Notes: generated by a model from the letters alone, not told the origin. 64,000 nt of DNA from Streptosporangium violaceochromogenes (GCF_014654615.1 NZ_BNBB01000013.1:124001-188000); one strand, 5' to 3'. Counted from the stretch's first letter, positions 49,749 through 58,873 are shown. Made by a program: numbers and translations.

Positions 49749-49764
49749 ATCCCTCAGCTTAATT

Positions 49765-49950
49765 TCAGTAACGGCTCCCCGAGGACTTGGGCAGGAGGAT
49801 CCACAGGACGATGTAGACGACCCACATCGGCCCCGGCAGCAGGGACAACAGCAGCCACAGCACCCGGACGACCGTGGGCGACCACCCGAGACTCTCGGCG
49901 ATTCCCCCGCAGACGCCGGCGATTATCTTGTTGCTCGTCGAACGGTGCAT
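49765..49950 (-). CDS. PspC-domain membrane protein
   Basis: A 61-aa protein made of one PspC domain: MHRSTSNKIIAGVCGGIAES, then LGWSPTVVRVLWLLLSLLPG and a second helix VVYIVLWILLP. It is an inner-membrane protein of the envelope-stress type, with two membrane helices. Such short stand-alone PspC proteins are common in actinomycetes and their roles are little known. ATG 49950 after a GGGAGAGG site. The gap 49951-50192 has no gene and must hold the uppP promoter. Confidence 0.93.
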   Translation of the reverse strand: MHRSTSNKIIAGVCGGIAESLGWSPTVVRVLWLLLSLLPGPMWVVYIVLWILLPKSSGSRY

Positions 49951-50192
49951 GTCCCTCTCCCCTGATCGTGATCCTTCACCCGGTCCAACGGCCGCTGCAA
50001 ACCCCCACGTTCCCGCCCCAACCCTGAGAAAACCCTGAGAGGGTCACCTCCGCCCCGCCCGCCGTCCCCCGGCACACCGGGTCCAGGAGGCCGCGGGGCC
50101 GCGCCCGGCCCGGCCGTGCCGAACGGGGCCGGTCACGGGAGGCCCCGGGCTCCGCTAGCCTCGCGTACGTCACGCATACGCTGGGACGGAAG

Positions 50193-51032
50193 GTGCCCAA
50201 GTTGATCGGCTGGTTCGAAGCGGTGGTCCTCGGACTTGTTCAGGGGTTGACGGAGTTTCTGCCGATCTCCTCAAGCGCCCACATCAGGGTGGTGTCGGCA
50301 CTGGCCGGCTGGAACGACCCGGGGGCCGCGTTCACCGCGGTGATCCAGCTCGGTACCGAGGCCGCGGTGGTCATCTACTTCCGCAAGGAGATCTGGGAGA
50401 TCATCTCCACCTGGGTCCGGGCGCTGTGGACCCCCGAACTCCGCACCCACGCCAGCGCCCGGATGGGCTGGTACGTCATCGTCGGCACCCTGCCGATCGT
50501 CGTGCTCGGCCTGGCGTTCAAGGACACCATCGAGACCGTCTTCCGCGACCTGCGCCTGATCGGCACCACCCTGATCGTCTTCGGCGTGGTGCTCTGGCTC
50601 GCCGACCGTACGGCCCGCAACAAGCTCACGCTGGCCAAGCACCTCAGTTTCCCGCACGCCCTCGTCTACGGCTTCGCCCAGTCACTCGCCCTGATCCCGG
50701 GCGTCTCCCGCTCCGGCGGCACGATCAGCGCCGGCCTGCTGCTGGACTACCGCCGGGAGGAGGCCGCCAAGTACTCCTTCCTGCTGGCCATCCCGTCGGT
50801 GCTGGGCGCCGGGGTGCTGGAGCTGTTCAAGATCGGCGACGGCGCCGCCCCCGACTGGGGCCCGACGATCCTGGCCACCGTGATCTCGTTCGCCGTCGGA
50901 TACGCCGCGGTGGCGTGGTTCCTGAAGTACATCAGCACCCACCGCTTCACCGGTTTCGTGATCTACCGGATCGCCCTGGGCCTGCTCCTCATCGCCCTGG
51001 TGACCTTCGACGTCCTCACCCCCACGGCGTAG
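50193..51032 (+). CDS. uppP: undecaprenyl-diphosphatase (BacA/UppP)
   Basis: A 279-aa polytopic membrane enzyme that recycles undecaprenyl diphosphate to the monophosphate carrier for peptidoglycan and polysaccharide synthesis, and can give bacitracin resistance. The two active-site regions are present: GLTEFLPISSSAHIRV, with SSSAH where most have SSTGH, and PGVSRSGGTISAGLLL with catalytic Ser/Arg. The FRKEIW stretch follows the first motif as usual. Start is GTG 50193 with a close purine-rich GGACGGA. Its link to the exopolysaccharide genes about 30 kb away is functional, not operonic. Confidence 0.95.
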   Translation: MPKLIGWFEAVVLGLVQGLTEFLPISSSAHIRVVSALAGWNDPGAAFTAVIQLGTEAAVVIYFRKEIWEIISTWVRALWTPELRTHASARMGWYVIVGTLPIVVLGLAFKDTIETVFRDLRLIGTTLIVFGVVLWLADRTARNKLTLAKHLSFPHALVYGFAQSLALIPGVSRSGGTISAGLLLDYRREEAAKYSFLLAIPSVLGAGVLELFKIGDGAAPDWGPTILATVISFAVGYAAVAWFLKYISTHRFTGFVIYRIALGLLLIALVTFDVLTPTA

Positions 51033-51070
51033 GCCCGGCGAGGCGGGGCCGTCCCCGTGCCCGAGGCCGT

Positions 51071-54000
51071 TCAGGGCATCCGGGAGGGGCAGGGCGGCCG
51101 GTGTTCCAGCCCGGGAAAGTACCGGTCCCACTCGGAACGTGTGATCGCCGGATGGGCGAGCCGGCAGATCCGGTTCGCGACGCGTTCCGGGTCCGGATCC
51201 CACAGCCGCACGGTGTGATCGTTCCCCCCGGTGGCCAGCACACGACCGCCGAGACCGAACGCCACCGAGTGAACGGCGTCGGTGTGCCCGGTGAGAACGG
51301 CCAGCGTGGCCGGGGCGTGAAGGTCGGCGAGGCTCCAGAGGCGTACCGTACGGTCGTCGCCGGCGGTGGCGAGGGTACGGCCGTCGGGGCCGAACGCCAC
51401 CGAGCTGACGCCGGCGCGGTGCCCGATGAGGACGGCGACCGTCTTCACCGAGGCGGGGACGCTCACGTCCCACAACCGCACCGTGTTGTCGAAACCACCA
51501 CTCGCCAACACCCGCCCGTCCGGACTGAACGCCACCGAGTGCACCGCGTTACCGTGCCCACGCAGAACAGCACCCGCCCTCACCGAACCGGCGCCGTCCA
51601 CCTCCCACAACCGCACCGTGTTGTCGAAACCACCACTCGCCAACACCCGCCCATCCGGACTGAACGCCACCGAGTGCACCGCGTTACCGTGCCCACGCAG
51701 AACAGCACCCGCCCTCACCGAACCGGCGCCGTCCACCTCCCACAACCGCACCGTGTTGTCGAAACCACCACTCGCCAACACCCGCCCATCCGGACTGAAC
51801 GCCACCGATCGGACTCTCGCGGTATGCGCCGTGAGGGGAGGTCGTTCCACGGGCGCACGACGGTCGGTGATGTCCCACAACCGCACGGTCTCGTCCTCTC
51901 CAGCTGCGGCCAGGGTGCGGCCGTCGGGGCTGAACGCCACCGAGTAGTAGGTGCCGTTCCGGCTGGCGGGGAGGGACAGGGCGGTGGGGCGGTAGGGGTC
52001 GGCGATGTTCCACAGCCGCATCCTCCTATCGTCGCCCGCCGCGGCCAGGACGGTGCCGTCGGAGCTGAAGGTGACGGTGCGGACGGCGCCGGAGTGCCCT
52101 CTCAGCACCGGGTTCGAGGTTTCCCAGAGCCGTGCGGTGTGATCCCAGCTCCCGGTGACCAGCGTCCGGCCGTCCGGGCTGAACGCCACCGACCACACGG
52201 TGTTGCTGTGACCGTTGAGAACGTTCAGGAGGCCGGGCCGGTCCGGTGTTCGTACGTCCCACACCCTGGCCGTGTGATCCCAGCCACCGCTGACGAGCGT
52301 CCGCCCGTCGGGGCTGAACGCCACCGAGCCGACCTGGGCCGTGTGACCGGTGAGCGTGGCCCGGAGGCGCGGGCGGCGCGGGTCCGCCACGTCCCACAGC
52401 CGCACCGTGCGGTCGTCGCTCCCGGTGGCGAGGGCACGGCCGTCGAGACTGAATGCCACAGCCCAGACGTCCTCGTCGTGACGCAGGGGGGAGGCGAGGA
52501 GGCGTGGGTGACGGGAATCCGTCATGTCCCACAGGCGAATGGTGTTGTCATCGCCCGAGCTGGCCAGGACACGGCCGTCGGGGCGGAACGTCACCCCCCG
52601 GACGGCGCCGGTGTGCTCGGCCAGAGTGGCCAGGAGGCGCGGACGCCGCGGGTCGGCGACATCCCACAGCCGCACCCCGTCGTCGCCGGCCGTGGCCACC
52701 GTACGGCCGTCGGAGCCGAACGCCACCGACCACACGGGGGCCGGTCCGCCACTGAACACGGCCAGCCGGCCGGGTCGCCACCGATCGGTGACGTCCCAGA
52801 TCCGCATGGAACCGTCGTTCCCGGCGGTGACGACCGCGTGGCCGCCGGGGGCGAAGGCGATGGACTCGACGTCGGCCCCGTCCGCGCCGAAGGCCGCCAC
52901 GGCACGCGGCCGGTGCGGGTCGGCGACATCCCACAGCCGCACCCCGTCGTCGCCGGCCGTGGCCACCGTACGGCCGTCCGGGCTGAACACCGCCCTGTTG
53001 ACGTGGTCGCCGTGACCGGTCAGCCGGCCGGCGAAGGGGGCGGCGAAGGAGGAGAGCAGGCTGCTTCGCGACTCGGCGGTGCCGGAGAGACGGTAGGAGG
53101 CCAGGCTGAGCTGGGCGGCCAGCGCCGGGTCGGTGCCGCGCAACTCCGCCGCCTCGTCCGCGACCTTCTGGGAGAGCGCGGCGTTGCGCTGCCGGGTCGC
53201 CGACCGCTGGGCGGACACGGCGTAGACGGTGGTTCCCACCGCGAGAACCAGCAGGACGGTGAGCGTCACGGCCAGCCGGCGCAGGCGGCGGCCACGACGG
53301 ACGGCCTCGGCGTTCTCGGCGGACCGCGCGGCGAGGCTCATCTGGAGGAACTCCCGCTCCAGACGGGTGAGCGCGGCCTCCCCGGTGTCGGCCCAGTCCT
53401 GCGCCGCCTCCAGGCGAATGCCCCGGTGCAGCAACGAGGAGTCCCTGCCCTCGCGCTCCCATGCCTGGGCCGCGTCGGTGAGCTGCTGGTGGACGCGCAA
53501 CCCGGCGCGTCCGGCGAGTATCCACTCGCGCAGCCTCGGCCACGCCCGCAGCAGCGCCTCGTGGGCGAGCTGGACGTGATCGGCGTCGACGGTGAGCAGC
53601 CGCGCGCGGGCGAACGCCTCGACCACCGTGAAGGTGGCCTCGGGCGGGAAATGCGCGCCGGGCAGGTGCCGGACGTCCAGGGGGCGGCGGCTCTCGGCGT
53701 CGTCGGCGCTGACGGAGACCATCCGCAGGAGGATGCGGCGGGCAAGCTCCCTGTGACGGGTGTCCAGGGCACTGTAGGCCCGCTCGGCCGTGGCCGCCAC
53801 CGCACCGTAGATCCCTCCCGTCAGGCGGTAGCCGTCCACGGTCAGCGTGTTCTTCTCGCGTCTCTGCCAGGTGGTCAGCAGCGCGTGCGACAGCAGCGGC
53901 AGCGCTCCCGGTTCGTGGGCCGGTCCGACACCGTGCTCGGCGATCTCGGGCCGTACGCCCATGTCCCGCAGCAGGATCTCCACCAGCCCGGGTTCCAGGG

Positions 54001-55210
54001 TGAGACCCGCGGCGCGGGCGGGGGCGACGATGACCTCCCGCAGCTCGGGCAGGGTCATCGGCCCCAGCGGGAGGTGGCCGTCACGCAGGGCGGCCACCAG
54101 GACGGGATAGGTCAGGCAGTGGCTGTAGAAGTCGGCGCGCAGCCCGAGGACGACCAGCGCGACCGGCCCGTTGGAGATGTCACCGGCCGGACGGGAGGCC
54201 AGGGCGTGCACCGCCGCGACGAAGGCGCGCCGTTCCTCCTCGTCACGGCAGAGCGTGAAGATCTCCTCGAACTGGTCGACGACCAGGACCAGGCGCCGCG
54301 TGCCCGCGTCCGCCGTCCCGTCGCCGGCCCCGGGCACGGTCTTCCCCCGCCCGGCCTCCCCCCTGAGCTCTCCCCCGGACTCCTTCCCGATCTCCCCCCC
54401 GGCCTCTCCCCCGCGTTCCTCCCCGGGCCTTTCCCAGGGAGGGCCGGGAGGTCCGGGACGGTCGGGGTTGCCGGGACGCGGGGAGGAGGCGCGGTTCAGG
54501 CCCCGCCGTACGTGCGCGGCGAACAGGGCCGGGTCCCGGGTCAGCGCCTCGGCCAGGACGAGTACGGGTATCCCGGTGATCCGGTCCAGGCGGCCCAGCA
54601 GTTCCCCGACGGGGGACTCTCCGGGGGTGATCAGGAGCGTGGGCCAGTCCGGGGAACCCGCCTCGGGCAGCAGGCCCCGGCCGACGGCGGGCAGCAGCCC
54701 GGCCCGTAACAGGGAGGACTTGCCCGCTCCCGAGGGGGCGGCCACGACCAAGGGGCCCGACCTTTCCAGCCGCTCGGTCAGCCACGCCAGGAGCACGCTG
54801 ACGGAACTCTCCCGCCCGAAGAACCAGCGGTGATCCTGCGGGCCGTAGGCCGCCAGCCCCCGATAGGGGCATATCTCGGCCGCCGGCTCGCCGTCCGCTC
54901 CCTCGCCCTCCTCCCGTGTGCCGTGGGCCGTGTCGTGAGCTGTGCCGTGGGCGACAAGGCCCGCCAGCTCGCCGCCGCTCTCCAGCACGTCGTCGCATCT
55001 GCTCGCCACACCGGGGGTCAGGGCCTTCTCGTCCGTCTCGATCTTGCTGAGATATCCCTTGCTGTAGTGCGTCAGCCGGGACAGGTCGTTGAGGGACAGG
55101 CCGCGCTCCACCCTGAGCTGCCGCAGCCTCGCCCCGGGCCGGGGAGGCCGTACGGCCGCGCCCTTCTCCGGTGGCACCGCCGATGGGTCGTCTCGCCGCT
55201 CCGATCTCAC
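51071..55210 (-). CDS. HTH - STAND NTPase - WD40 repeat protein
   Basis: A 1379-aa protein. An XRE-type HTH (about 25-66; RLRQLRVERGLSLNDLSRLT, YSKGYLSKIETDEKALTP) is followed by an nSTAND1-type NTPase: CPYRGLAAYGPQDHRWFFGR, Walker A AAPSGAGKSSLLRAGL near 158, a Glu/Gly/Pro-rich insert, and Walker B LVLVVDQFEEIFTLCRDEEE near 312. A membrane-like helix (LRRLAVTLTVLLVLAVGTTV) sits near 645, then 14 WD40 blades (SVAFSPDGRTLATGSDDRTVRLWD type), enough for two seven-blade propellers. Such proteins act as signal-sensing switches in conflict or regulation. GTG 55210 is preferred over a far upstream ATG. Blades 10-12 are nearly identical at DNA level. It is divergent from a small bacteriocin-like gene. 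Confidence 0.88.
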   Translation of the reverse strand: MRSERRDDPSAVPPEKGAAVRPPRPGARLRQLRVERGLSLNDLSRLTHYSKGYLSKIETDEKALTPGVASRCDDVLESGGELAGLVAHGTAHDTAHGTREEGEGADGEPAAEICPYRGLAAYGPQDHRWFFGRESSVSVLLAWLTERLERSGPLVVAAPSGAGKSSLLRAGLLPAVGRGLLPEAGSPDWPTLLITPGESPVGELLGRLDRITGIPVLVLAEALTRDPALFAAHVRRGLNRASSPRPGNPDRPGPPGPPWERPGEERGGEAGGEIGKESGGELRGEAGRGKTVPGAGDGTADAGTRRLVLVVDQFEEIFTLCRDEEERRAFVAAVHALASRPAGDISNGPVALVVLGLRADFYSHCLTYPVLVAALRDGHLPLGPMTLPELREVIVAPARAAGLTLEPGLVEILLRDMGVRPEIAEHGVGPAHEPGALPLLSHALLTTWQRREKNTLTVDGYRLTGGIYGAVAATAERAYSALDTRHRELARRILLRMVSVSADDAESRRPLDVRHLPGAHFPPEATFTVVEAFARARLLTVDADHVQLAHEALLRAWPRLREWILAGRAGLRVHQQLTDAAQAWEREGRDSSLLHRGIRLEAAQDWADTGEAALTRLEREFLQMSLAARSAENAEAVRRGRRLRRLAVTLTVLLVLAVGTTVYAVSAQRSATRQRNAALSQKVADEAAELRGTDPALAAQLSLASYRLSGTAESRSSLLSSFAAPFAGRLTGHGDHVNRAVFSPDGRTVATAGDDGVRLWDVADPHRPRAVAAFGADGADVESIAFAPGGHAVVTAGNDGSMRIWDVTDRWRPGRLAVFSGGPAPVWSVAFGSDGRTVATAGDDGVRLWDVADPRRPRLLATLAEHTGAVRGVTFRPDGRVLASSGDDNTIRLWDMTDSRHPRLLASPLRHDEDVWAVAFSLDGRALATGSDDRTVRLWDVADPRRPRLRATLTGHTAQVGSVAFSPDGRTLVSGGWDHTARVWDVRTPDRPGLLNVLNGHSNTVWSVAFSPDGRTLVTGSWDHTARLWETSNPVLRGHSGAVRTVTFSSDGTVLAAAGDDRRMRLWNIADPYRPTALSLPASRNGTYYSVAFSPDGRTLAAAGEDETVRLWDITDRRAPVERPPLTAHTARVRSVAFSPDGRVLASGGFDNTVRLWEVDGAGSVRAGAVLRGHGNAVHSVAFSPDGRVLASGGFDNTVRLWEVDGAGSVRAGAVLRGHGNAVHSVAFSPDGRVLASGGFDNTVRLWDVSVPASVKTVAVLIGHRAGVSSVAFGPDGRTLATAGDDRTVRLWSLADLHAPATLAVLTGHTDAVHSVAFGLGGRVLATGGNDHTVRLWDPDPERVANRICRLAHPAITRSEWDRYFPGLEHRPPCPSRMP
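51474..51825. repeat. near-identical 135-bp tandem repeats (WD40 blades 10-12)
   Basis: A 135-bp unit recurs with matching points at 51481, 51616 and 51751. Copies differ by single bases over most of their length (CCCGTCCGG versus CCCATCCGG), far closer than the other blades of the same gene, so they arose by recent tandem duplication. Confidence 0.9.
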
Positions 55211-55717
55211 CGAACCCCAGCCTCTCTCCGGCGACGCCCCAAAAAAATTTACTTGAATGCTGACTGTAATAGCCAATGCGGTGTTGGTGGCCTCTCGGGC
55301 GAGGAGGAACTTCCGCTGGAACGGCAGCGAAAGAAATACCCATCCCCGCACCAGAACAGTCGAAATCACGAATTATCGTCTATGCGAACAAAGGCGGGAA
55401 TAAGGTGATATTCACCGCTTCTGACATGGGGGTCGACACGGGAAACGGCGAGGAAACACCCGTACCGGAGGCCGCACCGGACCACAGCAATAAAAGCCGC
55501 ATAGCTGACCAATCCCCCGAAATCGATAAGCCGCGAAGATCCACATCAGGGGTTTCCCGTCGCCCGGTCTCCGAGGCGACGGGAAACTCCTTCCCCCTCC
55601 CGGTGAGGCGGACCGACGATTCAAGTGTCGAACCCACCGAACCCGGCGGAGACGACACGGGCGACACCCGCCCACCCCGGCGAGACCCCTCTCACCGGTG
55701 TACAGAAAGGAAACCCC
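55211..55717. promoter_or_regulatory. divergent region between STAND-WD40 and bacteriocin-like genes
   Basis: 507 bp, distinctly AT-richer than its surroundings, that must hold promoters for both genes. A long plus-strand frame runs through it (from 55276) but has no good start, crosses into the next gene in another frame and shows no family pattern, so it is rejected. No perfect palindrome stood out. Confidence 0.45.
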
Positions 55718-56050
55718 ATGAGTCAGGACACGATCCCCTCGTCCTTCCCCGAGATCGAGCGCGCCTCCGAGGACGAGGCCAGGCAGGAAGGCGAAGTCGC
55801 CGCCGCGGGCGGACTCGCCGGCATCATCGCCCTGCTCAGGCGTCTGGGAGTGGCGGTGTGGCGGGCGGCCGTCCAGGCCGCCAAGAGGGGCCGCGGCGCC
55901 TTCATGGACTGGGTGAACAGCCTCTCCCCCTTCAACCCCCTCAAGTGGGCGATCAAGCTGCTGCCCGACGTCATCCTCCACCAGCTCATCGACTGGCTGG
56001 CGGGCCAGGCCCTCACCACCGAGGGCCCGCCGGCCTCCACGCCGAACTAG
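55718..56050 (+). CDS. putative aureocin A53/lacticin Q-like bacteriocin precursor
   Basis: A 110-aa protein, ATG 55718 behind GAAAGG. The first 33 residues are acidic and end in EGEVAAAGG, like a double-glycine leader. The rest is cationic and amphipathic: LAGIIALLRRLGVAVWRAAV, AAKRGRGAFMDWVNSLSPFN, PLKWAIKLLPDVILHQLIDW. The stretch RGAFMDWVN followed by a Trp/Lys helix closely echoes KGKILDWLN in lacticin Q and KGKVLEWLN in aureocin A53 (established sequences from memory), the class IId leaderless bacteriocins. No modification enzyme or exporter is next to it. It ends with a strong terminator. Alternatives: a membrane-active effector of the divergent STAND protein, or a small membrane protein. 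Confidence 0.55.
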   Translation: MSQDTIPSSFPEIERASEDEARQEGEVAAAGGLAGIIALLRRLGVAVWRAAVQAAKRGRGAFMDWVNSLSPFNPLKWAIKLLPDVILHQLIDWLAGQALTTEGPPASTPN

Positions 56051-56122
56051 TGTCCGGCGCCGCCGGCCGGTCCTTCAACACGCTCTAACCGGACGCCCGG
56101 CACCCGGCGCCCGGCGAGCCGG

Positions 56123-56155
56123 GAGGGGAAGGGGGATTCGGTCCCCCTCCCCCTC
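56123..56155 (+). terminator. terminator after the bacteriocin-like gene
   Basis: GAGGGGAAGGGGGA (56123-56136) pairs with TCCCCCTCCCCCTC (56142-56155) with one mismatch, loop TTCGG, followed by a pyrimidine-rich tail. A typical intrinsic terminator. Confidence 0.75.
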
Positions 56156-56264
56156 TTCGTCCTTCCCGGCCCCTCGTGGCCCGCAGAAGCGCACGGGAGT
56201 GCGTGGAAGAGCGCGGGACTCGAGAAGACGGGATCGACCGGTTCACAGGCACCCGTTCCAAGAG

Positions 56265-56290
56265 CTATCGTAGTGATATCACTTCGATAG
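56265..56290. promoter_or_regulatory. 26-bp near-perfect palindrome (operator) before the SPFH gene
   Basis: Arms CTATCG (56265-56270) and CGATAG (56285-56290) flank the inner palindrome AGTGATATCACT (56272-56283), with a single unmatched T on each side. It lies 14 bp before the ATG, right at the ribosome site, so a bound repressor would block expression. The ribbon-helix-helix protein encoded in the same operon or a GntR/YtrA-like factor could bind it. Confidence 0.75.
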
Positions 56291-56304
56291 CAAAGGGGGA
56301 GGGC

Positions 56305-57156
56305 ATGGAGCGACGCGCCTTCCGGCTCAACGGCTTCGCCGTTCTCATCGGGCTCGTGGTTCTCGGGATCGTCCTGGCCGCGGTCGGCCGGGCGACGGGG
56401 ACGGTGGCCCTCATCGGGGCCGGGGCCGTGTGGGTGGTCGTCGTGGCCGTCGTGGCGAGCGGGTTCACGGTGATCAACCCAAACGAGGCGAGGGTCGTGC
56501 AGTTCCTCGGCCGCTACGTCGGTTCGGTGAGCGAGGCGGGCCTGCAGTGGGTGGCGCCGCTGACCACCCGTCACCGGGTCACCCTGCGGATCCGCAACTT
56601 CGAGACGGCCAAGCTCAAGGTCAACGACGCCGACGGCAACCCCGTCGAGATCGCCGCCGTCGTCGTCTACCGGGTGACCGACACGGCCAAGGCCGCGTTC
56701 GCGGTGGACGACTACGAGGAGTACGTGGCCATCCAGTCCGAGGCCGCCGTACGGCACCTGGCCACCAGCCACCCCTACGACGCCCACGACGAGGGCCGTA
56801 CCAGCCTGCGTGACGGCACCGAGGTGGCCGCCGAGCTCACCACCGAGCTGAGCGACCGCACCGAGATGGCCGGCGTGGAGGTACTGGAGGCGCGGATCAC
56901 CCACCTCGCCTACGCCCCCGAGATCGCCCAGGCGATGCTGGTCCGCCAGCAGGCCACCCAGGTCGTCGCGGCGCGCTCCCAGATCGTCGCCGGCGCGGTA
57001 GGAATGGTTCGGCTCGCGTTGGACAAGCTGGCCGAGGAGGGGGTCGTGGAACTCGACGAGGAGCGCAAGGCGCAGATGGTGTCCAACCTGCTGGTCGTCC
57101 TGTGCGGTGACCGGGCGACACAGCCGGTGGTCAACGCCGGCAGTCTGTATGCCTGA
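56305..57156 (+). CDS. SPFH (stomatin/prohibitin)-domain membrane protein
   Basis: A 283-aa protein. Two N-terminal membrane helices ([40 protein letters not shown]) anchor an SPFH/band-7 domain (about 60-230): [40 protein letters not shown] and the typical [20 protein letters not shown], then [22 protein letters not shown]-terminal helical part likely drives oligomerisation. SPFH proteins organise membrane microdomains and affect protein quality control. ATG 56305 follows GGGGGAGGG. The next gene overlaps its end by 8 bp, so the SPFH and RHH proteins are made together, a conserved actinomycete pair. Confidence 0.92.
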   Translation: MERRAFRLNGFAVLIGLVVLGIVLAAVGRATGTVALIGAGAVWVVVVAVVASGFTVINPNEARVVQFLGRYVGSVSEAGLQWVAPLTTRHRVTLRIRNFETAKLKVNDADGNPVEIAAVVVYRVTDTAKAAFAVDDYEEYVAIQSEAAVRHLATSHPYDAHDEGRTSLRDGTEVAAELTTELSDRTEMAGVEVLEARITHLAYAPEIAQAMLVRQQATQVVAARSQIVAGAVGMVRLALDKLAEEGVVELDEERKAQMVSNLLVVLCGDRATQPVVNAGSLYA

Positions 57157-57346
57157 GCGTAAGAAGATCCTGCTCAGGCTCGATCCGGCCGTCTACGAGG
57201 CGATCGCCAGGTGGGCGGCCGACGACCTGCGGAGCGTCAACGCCCAGCTGGAGTACGCGCTCCGCCTGGCGCTCAAGGGGGCGGGCCGTGATCTCAGGTG
57301 CCCTCAGCGGGATAACGCCAAGGAGCCGGACAAGTCATCCGATTGA
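57149..57346 (+). CDS. ribbon-helix-helix (Arc/CopG-type) protein
   Basis: A 65-aa protein from ATG 57149, overlapping the SPFH stop by 8 bp. It has the RHH fold pattern: strand [20 protein letters not shown], then helix [20 protein letters not shown]; the arginine-rich tail is short. These dimers bind DNA through the N-terminal strand. Because it is encoded with the SPFH gene it may be the repressor acting at the 26-bp palindrome, but in several actinomycetes such small RHH proteins act as chaperone-like partners, so this is open. Confidence 0.88.
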   Translation: MPERKKILLRLDPAVYEAIARWAADDLRSVNAQLEYALRLALKGAGRDLRCPQRDNAKEPDKSSD

Positions 57347-57393
57347 GACGTGTGGCGCTTCCCCTGGCACATCCGTCACATCAGACTCGGTAC

Positions 57394-58764
57394 ATGTCCT
57401 GGGTGGAGAGGTCCGCGACCGAGATCGCGACGGCGGTGCGCCGCGGGGAGGTCACCGCCCCCGTCGTGGTCGAGGAGCACCTGCGGGTGATCGCCGAACG
57501 CGACGGACGGATCGGGGCCTTCCGCGAGGTCCGCGCCGAGCGGGCGCTCACCGAGGCGCGGGCCGTACAGGACCGGGACGACCTCGCCGAGCTACCGCTG
57601 GCCGGGGTGCCGGTGGCGATCAAGGACAACGCGGCGGTCCGGGGCGAATCGGCCCGCGACGGGTCCGCCGCGACGTCACCGGACCCCGCGCCCTCGGACC
57701 ACCCGGTGGTGGCCCGGCTCAGGGCTGCGGGCGCGGTGGTCGTCGGGATCACCAACGTGCCGGAGCTGTGCCTGGCCGCGTTCTGCGACAGCGTGTACGG
57801 CGTGACGCGCAACCCGTGGGACCCTCGGCGCACACCGGGCGGCTCGTCCGGCGGGAGCGCGGCGGCCGTGGCCGCGGGGATGGTCCCGCTGGCCCATGGC
57901 GACGACGGGCTCGGCTCTCTGCGCGTTCCCGCGGCCTGCTGCGGGATCGTCTCGATCAAGCCGGGGCACAAGCTGGTCCCGCCGCCCGAGGACGACTGGT
58001 ACGGCATGGCGGAGAACGGCCCGCTCGCCACCACCGTCACCGATCTCGCCCTGGCGCTGGCGGTGATGGCCGACGACATGACGCTGGCCCTGTCCGGCGG
58101 GGGAACGGGCCGCCCGGGCGGCCCCGCCCGGGCGGGTCTGCGTGTCGCGGTCGCCCCGGCGCCGCTGCCCCAGGGGTTCGCGGTCGACCGGGAGTTCCAG
58201 AGGGCGGTGGTCGAGGCGGCCGGCGCGCTGGAGGCCGCGGGCCACACCCTGGTGGAGCACGAGACGCGAATGCCCGGCTGGCTGGGCCACGCCACGCTCC
58301 TGTCCTGGCTGGCCCGCGCCCGCCACCGGGCCGCGGGGCTGAGGGCGCGCGGGCTGGAGCGCCGCACCAGGTCGCTCGCGAGGGCGGGCCGGCTGCTCGG
58401 CGCGCTCGGGATGAACGGCGCCGCGGGCCGCGAGCGCTGGCGCTCCCACGCGGCCGAGCAGTGGCTCGGCGACGCCGATGTGCTCATCACCCCGGCACTG
58501 GCCGCCGTCGCTCCCCCCGCCGAGCGCTGGGGACGCCGGGGGCTTCTGGCGAACGTCCGCGCCAACGTGACCTACGCCCCCGCGACCGGCGCCTGGAACA
58601 TGGCGGGCTGGCCCGCCCTGACCCTCCCGTACGGCTGGCACTCCACCGGCATGCCCATCGGCGTCCAGCTCGTCACCACCCCCGGGGGGGAGTCCCGGCT
58701 CCTGGCGCTGGCCCTGCACCTGGAGACCGTCCACCCCTGGCTCCGCCACGCCCCCCTCACCTGA
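57394..58764 (+). CDS. amidase-signature family amidohydrolase
   Basis: A 456-aa amidase. The Ser-cisSer-Lys triad is present: Lys in PVAIKDNAAVRGE, cis-Ser in RRTPGGSSGGSAAAVAAGMV and nucleophile Ser in HGDDGLGSLRVPAACCG. The usual TDGGGSIR is changed to DDGLGSLR, a mild departure near the oxyanion loop. It hydrolyses C-N bonds of amides; the true substrate cannot be told from context (flanked by an SPFH operon and the end of a deoC operon). Start ATG 57394 lacks a clear ribosome site; a TTG at 57343 in frame is an alternative. Length is in the family range. Confidence 0.86.
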   Translation: MSWVERSATEIATAVRRGEVTAPVVVEEHLRVIAERDGRIGAFREVRAERALTEARAVQDRDDLAELPLAGVPVAIKDNAAVRGESARDGSAATSPDPAPSDHPVVARLRAAGAVVVGITNVPELCLAAFCDSVYGVTRNPWDPRRTPGGSSGGSAAAVAAGMVPLAHGDDGLGSLRVPAACCGIVSIKPGHKLVPPPEDDWYGMAENGPLATTVTDLALALAVMADDMTLALSGGGTGRPGGPARAGLRVAVAPAPLPQGFAVDREFQRAVVEAAGALEAAGHTLVEHETRMPGWLGHATLLSWLARARHRAAGLRARGLERRTRSLARAGRLLGALGMNGAAGRERWRSHAAEQWLGDADVLITPALAAVAPPAERWGRRGLLANVRANVTYAPATGAWNMAGWPALTLPYGWHSTGMPIGVQLVTTPGGESRLLALALHLETVHPWLRHAPLT

Positions 58765-58873
58765 GGGCACAAGGCGGCCGGGAGGGCGAAGGCGGGTGGA
58801 CACAGGCCGGAGCACGCCAGGGGCAGGGCGGATCAGGGGCGGGTCACGAGGTGGGGCGGACCGGAGACCGGGG

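Noticed and set aside
50426..54709. 1427-aa plus-strand frame
   Set aside because: Shadow of uppP and then antisense to the WD40 protein; repeat-derived His/Pro/Arg sequence.
55276..56088. 270-aa frame upstream of the bacteriocin-like gene
   Set aside because: Runs in another frame through the small gene, has no good start and its second half is a clear shadow.
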